Assembly (NCBI GenBank): GCA_003509235.1
Contig: DONH01000068.1
Location: 5,912-25,563, forward strand
From: Planctomycetaceae bacterium
GTDB taxonomy: Bacteria; Planctomycetota; Planctomycetia; Pirellulales; UBA1268
DNA: 19,652 nucleotides
Reading direction: 5' to 3'
Both the position numbers and the translations under genes were made by a program. Below are positions 7,832-15,992 of the stretch, piece after piece (positions within the stretch are counted from its first letter, which is position 1; every line of letters begins with the position of its first letter). The notes under the pieces were generated by a model. The model was given only the letters and a program-made list of their open reading frames with translations. It had not been told where the DNA came from and made no database searches.

Positions 7832-9535
7832 TTATCGAGCCGAAATTCGTCGGGCGACTGGCTGTGAAACAACAGGTTCTAAAGTCTTCCGGACTTCATT
7901 GAGTGCAGTGGCAAGTGTTGCGTCATTTTTAATGATTTGGCCAGTGGCATCTGGGCGAGCGGTTTGCTGTACCCTGAGATCTGGTGAAACGCCGACTCGG
8001 CTGTACGGCTGGCCGGTTGGTGAGTAAAAGTGTGCGGTTGTTAGTCGCATGCCAACGCCAGCTACATCCATTGGGAAAATTCCTTGGATCGATCCTTTTC
8101 CATAGCTGCGGGATCCAATAATTTTGCCACGGTTATGGTCACGAATGGCTCCGGCAAAAATTTCACTAGAACTTGCGGAATCACCGTCAATGAGAAGGGT
8201 TAGTGGCATATGCCAGGTGCCACTGTGACTTGCAGTGTAGTTAAAGTCTTCTTCAGGACTACGGCCTCGTGTCGCAACAACGAGACCACGATCAATGAAT
8301 AAATCGGCTACATCGACGGCTGCTGACAGGAGTCCACCGGGATTTCCTCGAAGATCAATAATAAGAGATCGCATTCCGGAGGCTTCAAGCTGACGCATTG
8401 CGGCATCAAGGTCAGCAGCAGTCTTTTTCTGAAATGACGTGATGTGTAGATATCCAATCCCGTTCAATCGATCGAGCAACTCAACATCTTCGATACTTGG
8501 AATCTCAACATGTTCACGTCGTACCGTCATAGCTCGTGCTGGTCCAATCCCTCGTAGGACAGCAAGTGTCACACGTGATCCTTCTGGCCCCTGAAGCAAT
8601 TGTGCAGCCGCATCAACATGCATGCCAGCGATAGGTTTGCCAGCAATTCCGATCAAGTGATCACCTGCTTTAAGTCCTGAGCGTTCAGCAGGACTGCCGG
8701 AAATGACATGTACTACCAACAGACCATCTTTCGCACTTTTCAACTCGACACCAAGGCCAACAAAGTTGCCTTCGATTTGCGCATAGAGATCATTGAGTTG
8801 GCCTGTCGTTAGAAATGCAGAATACTCATCAAGACCGCCAACAGATGCGGCAGTCATCTCGAGGAAAGTAACGGCAGGGGGAATACCAACTACTGACTGT
8901 GCGGCACGTACAATCCAGATTGCAACTGTCTCAGCGTCGGTAAGGGTTGCAATACTACGACCTTCAATAATCTGTTGAATATGACGTTGGAATAATGCAA
9001 TGCGATCAGGTGTTGCTTGACGTGCGTGAACGGACTGAAATCGAGGATCACTGATTGCAACTTGAAGAGCTAAACAACCACGGCTGATGAGTTTATGAAA
9101 GTTTGGGTTGGTAACGTGATGGGAATTTATGCGTCCCAAGCATTCTATGAAAAGTTGTCGTGCTTCTCCTTCTGTAATTTGCTGCAGGGCTTCTTGGTAG
9201 GCCTTCTCAGCAGATCGACGATCAAGGTCACAATGAATCTTTGCCAGATCGTATCGCTGATGAAGCTCATTAGACAGCTCACCCTTGCGGGCCGCTGTTT
9301 CACAAAGACTCACCAGCTCTGGCCATTGACCAGCTGCCTCAAGCTGTGTTGACCGAACAGCTAGATCATCAACAACGATTTCACTTGCTTTGATAGAATT
9401 GGTTAGCTGACCGGAAAAAATCCCACCCAACAGAATGACCAAAATGGTCTTAAAAAGGAATCGCCAACGACGATGAGGACGCCTAGAAGAAGTCACGGTC
9501 ATCATGTGAAGAGGGGTGGTAGCACGCACAGGCAA
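7832..9535 (-). CDS. S41-family C-terminal processing peptidase (Ctp) with PDZ domain
   Basis: This is a serine protease of the Ctp/Prc type that trims or degrades envelope proteins. Using the TTG at 9535 as residue 1, a basic stretch (RRPHRRWRFLFK) leads into a hydrophobic segment at about 28-44, a signal peptide or anchor. Residues 55-200 are helical and TPR-like. A PDZ domain spans about 255-335 (FVGLGVELK, GSPAERSGLKAGDHL). The protease core has LIIDLRGNPGG (391-401) and the Ser-Lys dyad: Ser455 in GDSASSSEIF and Lys480 in SYGKGSIQG, 25 residues apart as in E. coli Prc. The true start is more likely one of two ATG codons at 9505 or 9502, which leave 20 residues or fewer before the hydrophobic segment. 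rsmG follows after 64 bases. Confidence 0.92.
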   Translation of the reverse strand: MPVRATTPLHMMTVTSSRRPHRRWRFLFKTILVILLGGIFSGQLTNSIKASEIVVDDLAVRSTQLEAAGQWPELVSLCETAARKGELSNELHQRYDLAKIHCDLDRRSAEKAYQEALQQITEGEARQLFIECLGRINSHHVTNPNFHKLISRGCLALQVAISDPRFQSVHARQATPDRIALFQRHIQQIIEGRSIATLTDAETVAIWIVRAAQSVVGIPPAVTFLEMTAASVGGLDEYSAFLTTGQLNDLYAQIEGNFVGLGVELKSAKDGLLVVHVISGSPAERSGLKAGDHLIGIAGKPIAGMHVDAAAQLLQGPEGSRVTLAVLRGIGPARAMTVRREHVEIPSIEDVELLDRLNGIGYLHITSFQKKTAADLDAAMRQLEASGMRSLIIDLRGNPGGLLSAAVDVADLFIDRGLVVATRGRSPEEDFNYTASHSGTWHMPLTLLIDGDSASSSEIFAGAIRDHNRGKIIGSRSYGKGSIQGIFPMDVAGVGMRLTTAHFYSPTGQPYSRVGVSPDLRVQQTARPDATGQIIKNDATLATALNEVRKTLEPVVSQPVARRISAR

Positions 9536-9594
9536 TCCATTTTCTAGCCAGCATTCAGAGCAGCAAACAGCGGTCTATCCCATGACCGCAAAGG

Positions 9595-9623
9595 ATTATG
9601 GATCACGTTTGAAGGCTGGTCAA
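9595..9623 (-). promoter_or_regulatory. sigma-70-like promoter for the S41 protease gene
   Basis: On the minus strand TTGACC (9618-9623) and CATAAT (9595-9600) are spaced by exactly 17 bases; each matches 5 of 6 consensus positions. The transcript would start near 9588, giving a leader of about 50 to 85 bases depending on the start codon used. It is the best promoter match I saw in the window. Confidence 0.55.
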
Positions 9624-9773
9624 AAAGTAGCTGGAAACAAACATGAAAACTTGGAGACTACGAGCCCGCAGCCTCGGACTGATTGCTGTAATCCGCATTT
9701 TTCAATCAATTTTCCCGATTATGCTGCCACGTTGGTACGATAGAAAGATATTCTCTCTCCCTTGAAATATTAA

Positions 9774-10421
9774 ATGACCTCCTCCCGTGACGTAGTAGAA
9801 CCGCCCGACCCTCCTCCGCAGACGTTGATTCTCCTCGATCGCGTCCGACAAGGGGACTCTGCGGCTGTGAATGGACTTCTTGAGAGACACAGAGCTGCGA
9901 TCCGAAGAATGATAGATCAGCGGCTGGATAGGGTTGTCCGAAAACGTGTTGATGCGAGTGACATTGTTCAAGATGTTCTTGTTGAGGCAAATCGCAGATT
10001 GGGTGACTATTTAAATAACCCCACGATGCCATTTCAGTTATGGCTTCGACATATGGCACGTGATCGAGTTATTGATGCTCATCGACGACACAGAGTGGCA
10101 GGCACTCGTAGTCTCGATAAGGAGGTGTCGTTGGATTCACCAGTGGATGCAGATCACTCCCAAACAAACCTCGCTCAGAAAATTGCGGATACAGAACTTA
10201 CTCCAGCTGCTGTTGCAACATGGCATGAGCTTGAACATCGTTTTGCTAATGCCGTAGAGAAGCTTGATGAAATAGATCGTCAGATTGTTTTGCTGCGACA
10301 TTTTGAACACCTGTCAACTGGGGATGTAGCAGAGGTTCTTGGTCTTACGAAGCCAGCGGCTGGTATGAGATATATGAGAGCAATGCGACGACTCAGAGTT
10401 TTACTAGCTGATGCAAACTGA
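9774..10421 (+). CDS. ECF-like RNA polymerase sigma factor (planctomycete type)
   Basis: The 215-residue protein has the two-domain layout of group 4 (ECF) sigma factors. Region 2 runs from about 21 to 106, with DASDIVQDVLVEA (60-72, core RNA polymerase contact) and FQLWLRHMARDRVIDAHRRH (87-106, -10 recognition). A linker of about 50 polar residues follows. Region 4 runs from about 155 to 211, with LDEIDRQIVLLRHFEHLSTGD and the helix-turn-helix VAEVLGLTKPAAGMRYMRAM. Start is ATG at 9774. No anti-sigma factor gene is adjacent; instead a Ser/Thr kinase gene follows after 91 bases on the same strand, a pairing that recurs in planctomycetes. Regulation by phosphorylation is therefore likely, but inferred. 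Confidence 0.9.
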   Translation: MTSSRDVVEPPDPPPQTLILLDRVRQGDSAAVNGLLERHRAAIRRMIDQRLDRVVRKRVDASDIVQDVLVEANRRLGDYLNNPTMPFQLWLRHMARDRVIDAHRRHRVAGTRSLDKEVSLDSPVDADHSQTNLAQKIADTELTPAAVATWHELEHRFANAVEKLDEIDRQIVLLRHFEHLSTGDVAEVLGLTKPAAGMRYMRAMRRLRVLLADAN

Positions 10422-10512
10422 CTTTGGACACAAAATATCGTCAAGTATGTGTGGCATGCCTAGTATCCCTTGTTAACGTGAAGATAATATTTATTCGTAT
10501 TTGTAGAGTGCC

Positions 10513-12228
10513 GTGTCAAAAATAGATAAAAATAATTCAATAGGAGAAGAGCTATCCCCAGATGCTGAGCAGCGTTTAGCAGTCTTGCTGGAAGACTTAA
10601 CGACGGGGCCAGTCGATCAAGCGCATGTACGGCTTGAAAAGCTCTGTCTCCAAAATACTGATTTAGCAGGACAACTCCGCGAACTATTTGCAACTGTGTC
10701 TGTTACCGATGCTGTGGCAATGGAATCTACGATTATTATGCGAGATGATCGTGGGGGAGAACTGGCTGCTGAACAGCAAGGTATGAGGCCATTCATTGGA
10801 GATGAGTTTGTACCTGGCGTTTCTTCGTTGCCAGCTCAATTTGGAGAGTATGAGCTGCTCGAGGAAATCGGCCGTGGAGGCATGGGGATTGTCTATCGCG
10901 CTGTTCAAAAAAGCCTTCAAAGAGTCGTTGCAGTAAAGATGCTCTTGCGTCGTGATCTGGCAAGTCAAGCAGATCTCTTACGGTTTCGCAGTGAGGCTGA
11001 GGCGGCTGCTCAACTGGATCACCCTGGTATTGTCTCCATCTTTGAAGTTGGAGAGCATCAAGGCCATCCATTCTATTCGATGCGATATATCGAAGGGACG
11101 ACACTTTCTAAACGATTACAAGCTGGTCCAATCCCACCGAGAGAAGGTGCACAAATTTTGCTTCGTGTAGCTGAAGCTGTTCAAGCTGCACATGCACGCG
11201 GGGTCCTTCACCGCGATCTGAAACCATCGAACATTCTTATCGATTTAGCAGGTAAGCCACATGTCTCTGACTTCGGTCTCGCTAAAAGACTTGAAGGAAA
11301 TCAGACAATGACGCACACGGGTGCAATTCTTGGTACTCCGTGCTATATGTCACCGGAGCAGGCCGCTGGGAGTCGCGGAGACGTTGGGCCGGTTAGCGAT
11401 GTGTGGAGTCTCGGTGCAATCCTCTATCAAGTGCTTGTTGATAAACCACCGTTTCAGGCATCGAGTCCGATGGACACATTACTCGCTGTACTAGAGGTTG
11501 ATCCCCCTCTCCCTCGCTCAATTAACCGCGAGGTCAATCGTGATCTGGAAATGATTGCCCTCAAGACGCTTCAAAAGCCACAGGATCTGCGCTACGCATC
11601 AGCAGCAGACTTGGCCAATGATCTTCGTGCATTTCTAGCAAGTGAGCCGATTGCAGCCCGCCAAGGCGGAGTTCTCGATGTTGTTTCCCGGCTTCTTCGA
11701 GAAACACATCATGCCGTTGTCTTAGAAAATTGGGGCCTTCTGTGGATGTGGCATTCGGTTGTAGTGCTCATTTTGTCAGTAATTACAGATGTACTCGCGT
11801 GGCAGGGAGTCGAAAGTCGCTGGCCGTATGTTGTTTTATGGACTGGTGGTCTTGCGCTGTGGGCACCCATCTTCTGGGCCCTGCGACATAGAGCAGGTCC
11901 AGTAACAGCGGTTGAACGACAAGTCGCTCATATCTGGGGTGGCACGATGATAGCCAGTATGTTGCTTTTTTCAGTAGAAGAGTTGCTTGGTTTACCCGTA
12001 CTCAAACTTTCACCGGTTCTTGCGTTACTTGCGGGGCTTATGTTTTTTGCCAAAGCGGGAATTTTATCAGGCATTTTTTACATACAGTCGATTTGCTTGT
12101 TCGTCACTGGCTTGGTTATGTGTGGTCTTCCTCAGTTTCAGCATATTCTCTTTGGGCTTGTAAGTGGCGGCTGCTTTTTTATACCCGGGTTGAAGTACTA
12201 TCGACAATTGACGGAGTCTGAGCGATAG
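10513..12228 (+). CDS. PknB-type Ser/Thr protein kinase with C-terminal multi-pass membrane domain
   Basis: This Hanks-type kinase probably phosphorylates the neighbouring sigma factor or other cytoplasmic targets. The start is GTG at 10513. Residues 1-110 are a variable, mostly helical region, including a VRLEKLCLQNTDLAGQLREL stretch like the N-termini of other planctomycete kinases. The kinase domain spans about 113-375: glycine loop IGRGGMGIVY (119-128), ATP-binding lysine K142 in VAVKML, catalytic loop HRDLKPSN (233-240), DFG (253-255) and GTPCYMSPEQA (274-284). All key residues are present, so it should be active. After 400, about six hydrophobic segments follow (near 408-430, 437-457, 468-486, 497-517, 519-537 and 541-556), with no PASTA, WD40 or TPR repeats. 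Sensing through the membrane domain is inference. Confidence 0.93.
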   Translation: MSKIDKNNSIGEELSPDAEQRLAVLLEDLTTGPVDQAHVRLEKLCLQNTDLAGQLRELFATVSVTDAVAMESTIIMRDDRGGELAAEQQGMRPFIGDEFVPGVSSLPAQFGEYELLEEIGRGGMGIVYRAVQKSLQRVVAVKMLLRRDLASQADLLRFRSEAEAAAQLDHPGIVSIFEVGEHQGHPFYSMRYIEGTTLSKRLQAGPIPPREGAQILLRVAEAVQAAHARGVLHRDLKPSNILIDLAGKPHVSDFGLAKRLEGNQTMTHTGAILGTPCYMSPEQAAGSRGDVGPVSDVWSLGAILYQVLVDKPPFQASSPMDTLLAVLEVDPPLPRSINREVNRDLEMIALKTLQKPQDLRYASAADLANDLRAFLASEPIAARQGGVLDVVSRLLRETHHAVVLENWGLLWMWHSVVVLILSVITDVLAWQGVESRWPYVVLWTGGLALWAPIFWALRHRAGPVTAVERQVAHIWGGTMIASMLLFSVEELLGLPVLKLSPVLALLAGLMFFAKAGILSGIFYIQSICLFVTGLVMCGLPQFQHILFGLVSGGCFFIPGLKYYRQLTESER

Positions 12229-12246
12229 CCTGCTGAAACTTTTGTA

Positions 12247-13008
12247 TCAACACTTGAACCAAGTGTGCACTGCGAGTCTTACCAGATCACGCGCGCCTCG
12301 AAGCATTTCGATACCACTCGCTTTGCTTTCTCCAAGCTTTCTGTTGGTAAAGGTTATAGGAATCTCTGTCATACGAGCTCCTGACTGATGAGCACGCCAC
12401 AAAAAATCTTCGAAAAAAGCATAGCCGGAGGCAAGATTCTCAAGGTTAATAGATTCGATGCACCGTATGCGAAGAGCACGAAAGCCACTGGATCCGTCAC
12501 GAACAGGAACACGTAGGACAACGCGTGTGAACCAGCACACAAGCCAACTGATGATGTGTCGTTTCACTGACCAACCGGTGGCTGTCCCACCAGGGACCTT
12601 TCTCGATCCAATAGCAATGTCAAATGGCATTTCGTCCAGTATCGCGAGGGCTGCGATCAATCGTGGGATATCGGCAGGATTATGGCTGAAGTCTCCATCA
12701 AGATGAACGATAACTTCAGCGGCTCTTTTCTGTGCCCACTGAATCCCTTCCAGCGTCGCTGTACCAAGACCTCGACGATCAGTACGTAAAAGAAGGTGAA
12801 CACGTTCATTTTTATCAGCCTTTTCCGCAACGATTTGTGCTGTACCGTCAGGTGAGTTGTCATCAATGACGAGGATATGAGCATGTGGAACGGCCGTATG
12901 AATTGCCGTGATAAGCGAACTAATCGAAGCGGATTCGTTGTATGTTGCTATCTGTACGACGGTTGTACCGGGAGGCCATTGAGGAGGTGAGTGGTGCGTG
13001 GCCTGCAT
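12247..13008 (-). CDS. GT2 glycosyltransferase, polyprenol/dolichyl-phosphate mannose synthase-like
   Basis: This enzyme likely transfers a sugar from a nucleotide sugar to polyprenyl phosphate at the cytoplasmic face, making a lipid-linked donor. The 253 residues show the GT-A fold signatures: VVQIATYNESASI near the start, ILVIDDNSPDGTAQIV (45-60), the DXD-like metal site VHLDGDFSHNP (101-111), a DGSSGFRALR acceptor-side motif (171-180) and the EIPITFTNRKLGESK segment (215-229) typical of Dpm1-like enzymes. It has no C-terminal membrane helices, so it is the soluble, peripheral type. The start is ATG at 13008. It faces the kinase gene tail to tail with 18 bases between the stops, so no functional link is implied. 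The substrate sugar could be mannose, glucose or another hexose. Confidence 0.88.
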   Translation of the reverse strand: MQATHHSPPQWPPGTTVVQIATYNESASISSLITAIHTAVPHAHILVIDDNSPDGTAQIVAEKADKNERVHLLLRTDRRGLGTATLEGIQWAQKRAAEVIVHLDGDFSHNPADIPRLIAALAILDEMPFDIAIGSRKVPGGTATGWSVKRHIISWLVCWFTRVVLRVPVRDGSSGFRALRIRCIESINLENLASGYAFFEDFLWRAHQSGARMTEIPITFTNRKLGESKASGIEMLRGARDLVRLAVHTWFKC

Positions 13009-13052
13009 GACTTGTTAGTAAGGAATGTTGGTGAGCTCACAAATTCTAATAT

Positions 13053-13084
13053 AAAAAAAAGGGAGCCGGCAAATGCCGACTCCC
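13053..13084 (-). terminator. strong intrinsic terminator of the DUF1559 gene
   Basis: Read on the minus strand, an 11-pair stem with a tiny loop (13061-13084) is followed by eight T residues (13053-13060). The single non-Watson-Crick position is a U-G wobble in the minus-strand RNA but a C/A mismatch on the plus strand, so the structure is built for minus-strand transcription. It lies 28 bases after the DUF1559 stop at 13113. Confidence 0.9.
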
Positions 13085-13112
13085 TTCCTGTATGAACAAT
13101 AGTTTTTAAAAA

Positions 13113-13988
13113 CTAAGGTCGATCGTCACCAATCGTATCACCACTATTGGCAGTTGCCAGAGCTCGTAGTGTTGCTTTGCTAATGGTGTTGGACATAAAG
13201 CCACTTGAACCATCAGCCAAGCAGTACCCGTTTACACCACCAGAGTGTGGTGAACTTGGGAATGACTGTGATGCCACCCCTGGAATCAATGAATTGATTG
13301 TGTTTCCAGTTGCAGGACCAAACGTTGAGGCATTGGCATGACCTTCCCAGTAGTTTTCGTTGTAGTTTTCTTCAACGATCATGAGAGTGTTACTTGTGCC
13401 ATCACGATACTGTGCAAAACCCTTGTCTTGGAAAAGGCCCAGACCACCATTGTCGGTCAGGGTTTTTCCATTGAAATTAGACGAAGCGTTATTACCACTA
13501 TTGGGTTCGCCGGTTTCATCACTGGTTCCAACGTTGGCCTTGTAAACACTTTGACCAGCTGTGGTACCAACAAATGATGGGCAGATCAGCCAATCAACTT
13601 CTACAGTTGCATTGACACCTGTTGGAACAGCGTAGTTGCCATTTCCACTGATCGCATTGTAAAGATTGTTTTCTTCACCATAGGGAAGAATTTTCACAAT
13701 GTGACTCCAGCCAACAGTTGCAGCGACTGGGTTCGTATTGTTTGCACTACCACTAGCGTCAACACCCATTGCGCTTGGCAAGAAGTTGTCACCACGGCTG
13801 CCATGCTTGTCAGCGTAGTTGTGTGCAGCTAGACCTTGCTGCTTCAGTTTATTTCCGCATGAACTGCGACGAGCAGCTTCACGAGCCTGTTGCACTGCTG
13901 GCAACAGAAGACCAACAAGAACACCAATGATGGCAATAACCACCAAGAGTTCGATGAGGGTAAACCCTCGACGTGACGTAACAGTCAT
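13113..13988 (-). CDS. DUF1559 domain protein with type IV prepilin-like N-terminus
   Basis: The protein belongs to the DUF1559 (SBP_bac_10-type) family, greatly expanded in planctomycetes and thought to be pseudopilin-like surface or periplasmic proteins. The N-terminus has a class III-type prepilin signal: short basic leader MTVTSRRG, then cleavage expected between Gly8 and Phe9, with [19 protein letters not shown] as the hydrophobic helix and Glu13 as residue 5 of the mature protein. [14 protein letters not shown] follows, as in nearly all family members. Near the C-terminus is the family's H-x-GG...ADGS signature ([19 protein letters not shown]). The 291 residues are typical. ATG at 13988 has a strong GGAGGA Shine-Dalgarno sequence, and a strong terminator follows, suggesting high expression. 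It probably needs a prepilin peptidase encoded elsewhere. Confidence 0.95.
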   Translation of the reverse strand: MTVTSRRGFTLIELLVVIAIIGVLVGLLLPAVQQAREAARRSSCGNKLKQQGLAAHNYADKHGSRGDNFLPSAMGVDASGSANNTNPVAATVGWSHIVKILPYGEENNLYNAISGNGNYAVPTGVNATVEVDWLICPSFVGTTAGQSVYKANVGTSDETGEPNSGNNASSNFNGKTLTDNGGLGLFQDKGFAQYRDGTSNTLMIVEENYNENYWEGHANASTFGPATGNTINSLIPGVASQSFPSSPHSGGVNGYCLADGSSGFMSNTISKATLRALATANSGDTIGDDRP

Positions 13989-14484
13989 AAAGATTCCTCC
14001 ACCCTACAGGGTAAATGAGAAGAAAAAAGTAAATCCCAAAAGGTCGGAAGAACAAGCTAGCGCCCCTTGTTGCTATGCCAGTTCCTGATGATTAAATAAC
14101 GTATTTGGAATCATCTGGAGGAAAACTGTTCCGTACAATGTCCCTCCACCACGCGTAAAGGTATAGCCAGAATCAACAGCAGTCAAGCACTTATAAGTTC
14201 GCTGCAATTAGACAAATCCGCTGATTATCGAAATGACCGTAGACTAGGAGGTTTGTAACGAATTACGCTCGATAATGCGTGCTGGAACCCCTCAATGGTG
14301 GGTGTGCATCCAGTTCTATTCTGTGCGGCCGCATGATTTTTGCTGGTATAGGGTTTATAAAATTTTTTGGACTCATTGGAATAATGATTTCGGTCGGCAA
14401 CAGTGATTTGAAGCATCTGCCGACTGAAACTTTTTCAAACACAGAAAATCGCAAATCATTTCCTTCAATGCGAGCCCCTTGCTG
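13989..14484. other. 496-base gap between the DUF1501 and DUF1559 genes
   Basis: No gene is supported. Small minus-strand frames (14225-14416, 14263-14454) have no family features. The gap must hold the 3' end signal of the DUF1501 unit and the DUF1559 promoter. Inverted repeats are seen at 14393-14424 (arms GTCGGCA/TGCCGAC, 18-base loop; possible weak terminator or regulatory structure) and at 14051-14071 (arms AACAAG/CTTGTT, 9-base loop) in the DUF1559 leader. A promoter-like TTGACT with TATACC after 15 bases occurs on the minus strand near 14166-14192, with sub-optimal spacing. Confidence 0.4.
13995..14012 (-). promoter_or_regulatory. strong Shine-Dalgarno sequence and small upstream hairpin of the DUF1559 gene
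   Basis: On the minus strand GGTGGAGGAATC lies 7-8 bases before the ATG at 13988, the best ribosome binding site in the window. It directly follows a small inverted repeat, ACCCTGTAGGGT (14001-14012), which could hold the site exposed or partly mask it. The other genes here have weak or absent Shine-Dalgarno sequences. Confidence 0.65.
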
Positions 14485-15933
14485 TCAACGCAGAATGCTG
14501 GAAACGACTTCGCCATGAACATCAGTGAGTCGGAACTGGCGGCCCTGATATCGGTATGTGAGGCGGGTGTGATCAATACCGAGCAGATGCATAATTGTGG
14601 CCTGCATGTCGTGAACGTGAACCGGGTTTGTCGTAATATTCCACGCATATTCATCTGTTGCACCGTGGACATATCCACTTTTTACTCCTCCACCTGCTAA
14701 CCACCATGAAAAGGCCTTTCCAAAATGGTCACGACCCTTTGGGTTCTCTGGATCACCTTGTCCAAAGGGGGTGCGACCAAATTCACCACCCCATCCAACA
14801 AGTGTGTCTTCGAGCAGTCCACGATCTTTGAGATCCTGAACCAATGCAGCAGATGGTCCTTGTGTGTCACGACACTGAATTTCTAGTTGGGTATGAAGGT
14901 TACTGTGTTGGTCCCAACCAGCATGCATTAATTGAACAAATCGAGTGCCACGTTCTAACAGTCTTCTTGCAACGAGACAATTAAAGGCGAATGATCCCTT
15001 CACATGTACATCAGGTCCGTACCGGTTGAACACATATTTTGGTTCATCTGAGAAGTCAATAAGGTCTGGCACACTGGATTGCATCTGAAATGCCATCTCA
15101 TAGGAGGCGATTCGAGTGTCAATCTCCGGATCACCGTAGTCTGCTCGGTGCTTGGCGTTCATGACGGCGAGATCATCCAGTAATGCCCGTCGGGCTGCTC
15201 GGCTGATACCAGGTGGATTTGCAAGATATGGAACAGGCTCTCCCGTGTTCCGGAATTTTATTCCTTGATAGCGACTTGGAAGAAAACCGGAACCCCAGTA
15301 GTAATCAAAAAAGAGCTGCCCGCAACTCTTTGCCTTATCAGAGGATGTCATAACAACAAAAGCCGGCAATTCTTCGGTCTCACATCCAAGGCCATACGAC
15401 ATCCATGCACCGAGACTCGGGCGACCAGGAACCTGACTGCCGGTGAGGAAAAATGTGACCCCAGGCGCATGATTCACAGCCTCGGTGTGAAGGCTTCGAA
15501 CAAGACACAGATCATCAGCAAGCTCACCAATCGCTGGAAGCATTTCGCTTAGCTCCATGGCACACTGGCCAAACCGCTGAAATTTTTTGATTGGTGCAAC
15601 GACAGGCCATTTTGAATACCCACTCGACATTGTTGAAAGTCGCGTTGTTCCTCGAATGCTCTCTGGAATATCCTCACCAGAACGCTTAAAGAGTGCATCC
15701 TTCGGATCGAAGAGATCAACATGAGAAGGCCCTCCTCCTTGCCAGAGCATCACCATTCGTTTTGCACGTGGCGCGTGGTGTGGAAGATCAACGAGTCCAG
15801 GCATGCTGCCTTTGCAATCGCTGTCACGGTGTAAAAGCGATGCCAAAGCAGCAAGTCCGATTCCCTGTCTGGCTGATCCAAAAAGTTGACGGCGAGTAAC
15901 GCGATTTATATTTTCATTAAATAATTCATGCAT
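14485..15933 (-). CDS. DUF1501 domain-containing protein, probable Tat substrate
   Basis: DUF1501 proteins are sulfatase-like (alkaline-phosphatase fold relatives) and very numerous in planctomycetes; their biochemical role is not established. The 482 residues are full length. The N-terminus has NRVTRRQLFGSARQGIGLAALASLL, split here as a twin-arginine (R14, R15) n-region and a weakly hydrophobic stretch, consistent with Tat export. Family landmarks are AKRMVMLWQGGGPSHVDLFD (57-76), HTEAVNHAPG (149-158), LVGWGGEFGRTPFGQG, GRDHFGKAFSWWLAGGG and MQATIMHLLGIDH near the C-terminus. The start is ATG at 15933. It follows the PSCyt1/DUF1553 gene after 59 bases on the same strand, a recurrent planctomycete pairing that suggests the two exported proteins act together. 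Confidence 0.95.
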   Translation of the reverse strand: MHELFNENINRVTRRQLFGSARQGIGLAALASLLHRDSDCKGSMPGLVDLPHHAPRAKRMVMLWQGGGPSHVDLFDPKDALFKRSGEDIPESIRGTTRLSTMSSGYSKWPVVAPIKKFQRFGQCAMELSEMLPAIGELADDLCLVRSLHTEAVNHAPGVTFFLTGSQVPGRPSLGAWMSYGLGCETEELPAFVVMTSSDKAKSCGQLFFDYYWGSGFLPSRYQGIKFRNTGEPVPYLANPPGISRAARRALLDDLAVMNAKHRADYGDPEIDTRIASYEMAFQMQSSVPDLIDFSDEPKYVFNRYGPDVHVKGSFAFNCLVARRLLERGTRFVQLMHAGWDQHSNLHTQLEIQCRDTQGPSAALVQDLKDRGLLEDTLVGWGGEFGRTPFGQGDPENPKGRDHFGKAFSWWLAGGGVKSGYVHGATDEYAWNITTNPVHVHDMQATIMHLLGIDHTRLTYRYQGRQFRLTDVHGEVVSSILR

Positions 15934-15992
15934 GACGACTACTTTTTATTCATATTCTGACTACACAAAGACTCATGTTATTTTTACAGCAT

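Noticed and set aside
9644..9671. GGAAAC-like element before the sigma factor gene as an ECF autoregulated promoter
   Set aside because: The -10 side has no convincing match and the consensus for this sigma group is unknown, so the match is not better than chance.
9706..10059. Minus-strand frames opposite the start of the sigma factor gene
   Set aside because: They overlap conserved sigma region 2 and carry no motif. The region upstream of 9774 is better explained as divergent promoter DNA.
14225..14454. Two overlapping 63-codon minus-strand frames in the gap before the DUF1559 gene
   Set aside because: They have no Shine-Dalgarno sequence, no homology that I recognise and different frames over the same bases. 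I treat the stretch as non-coding.
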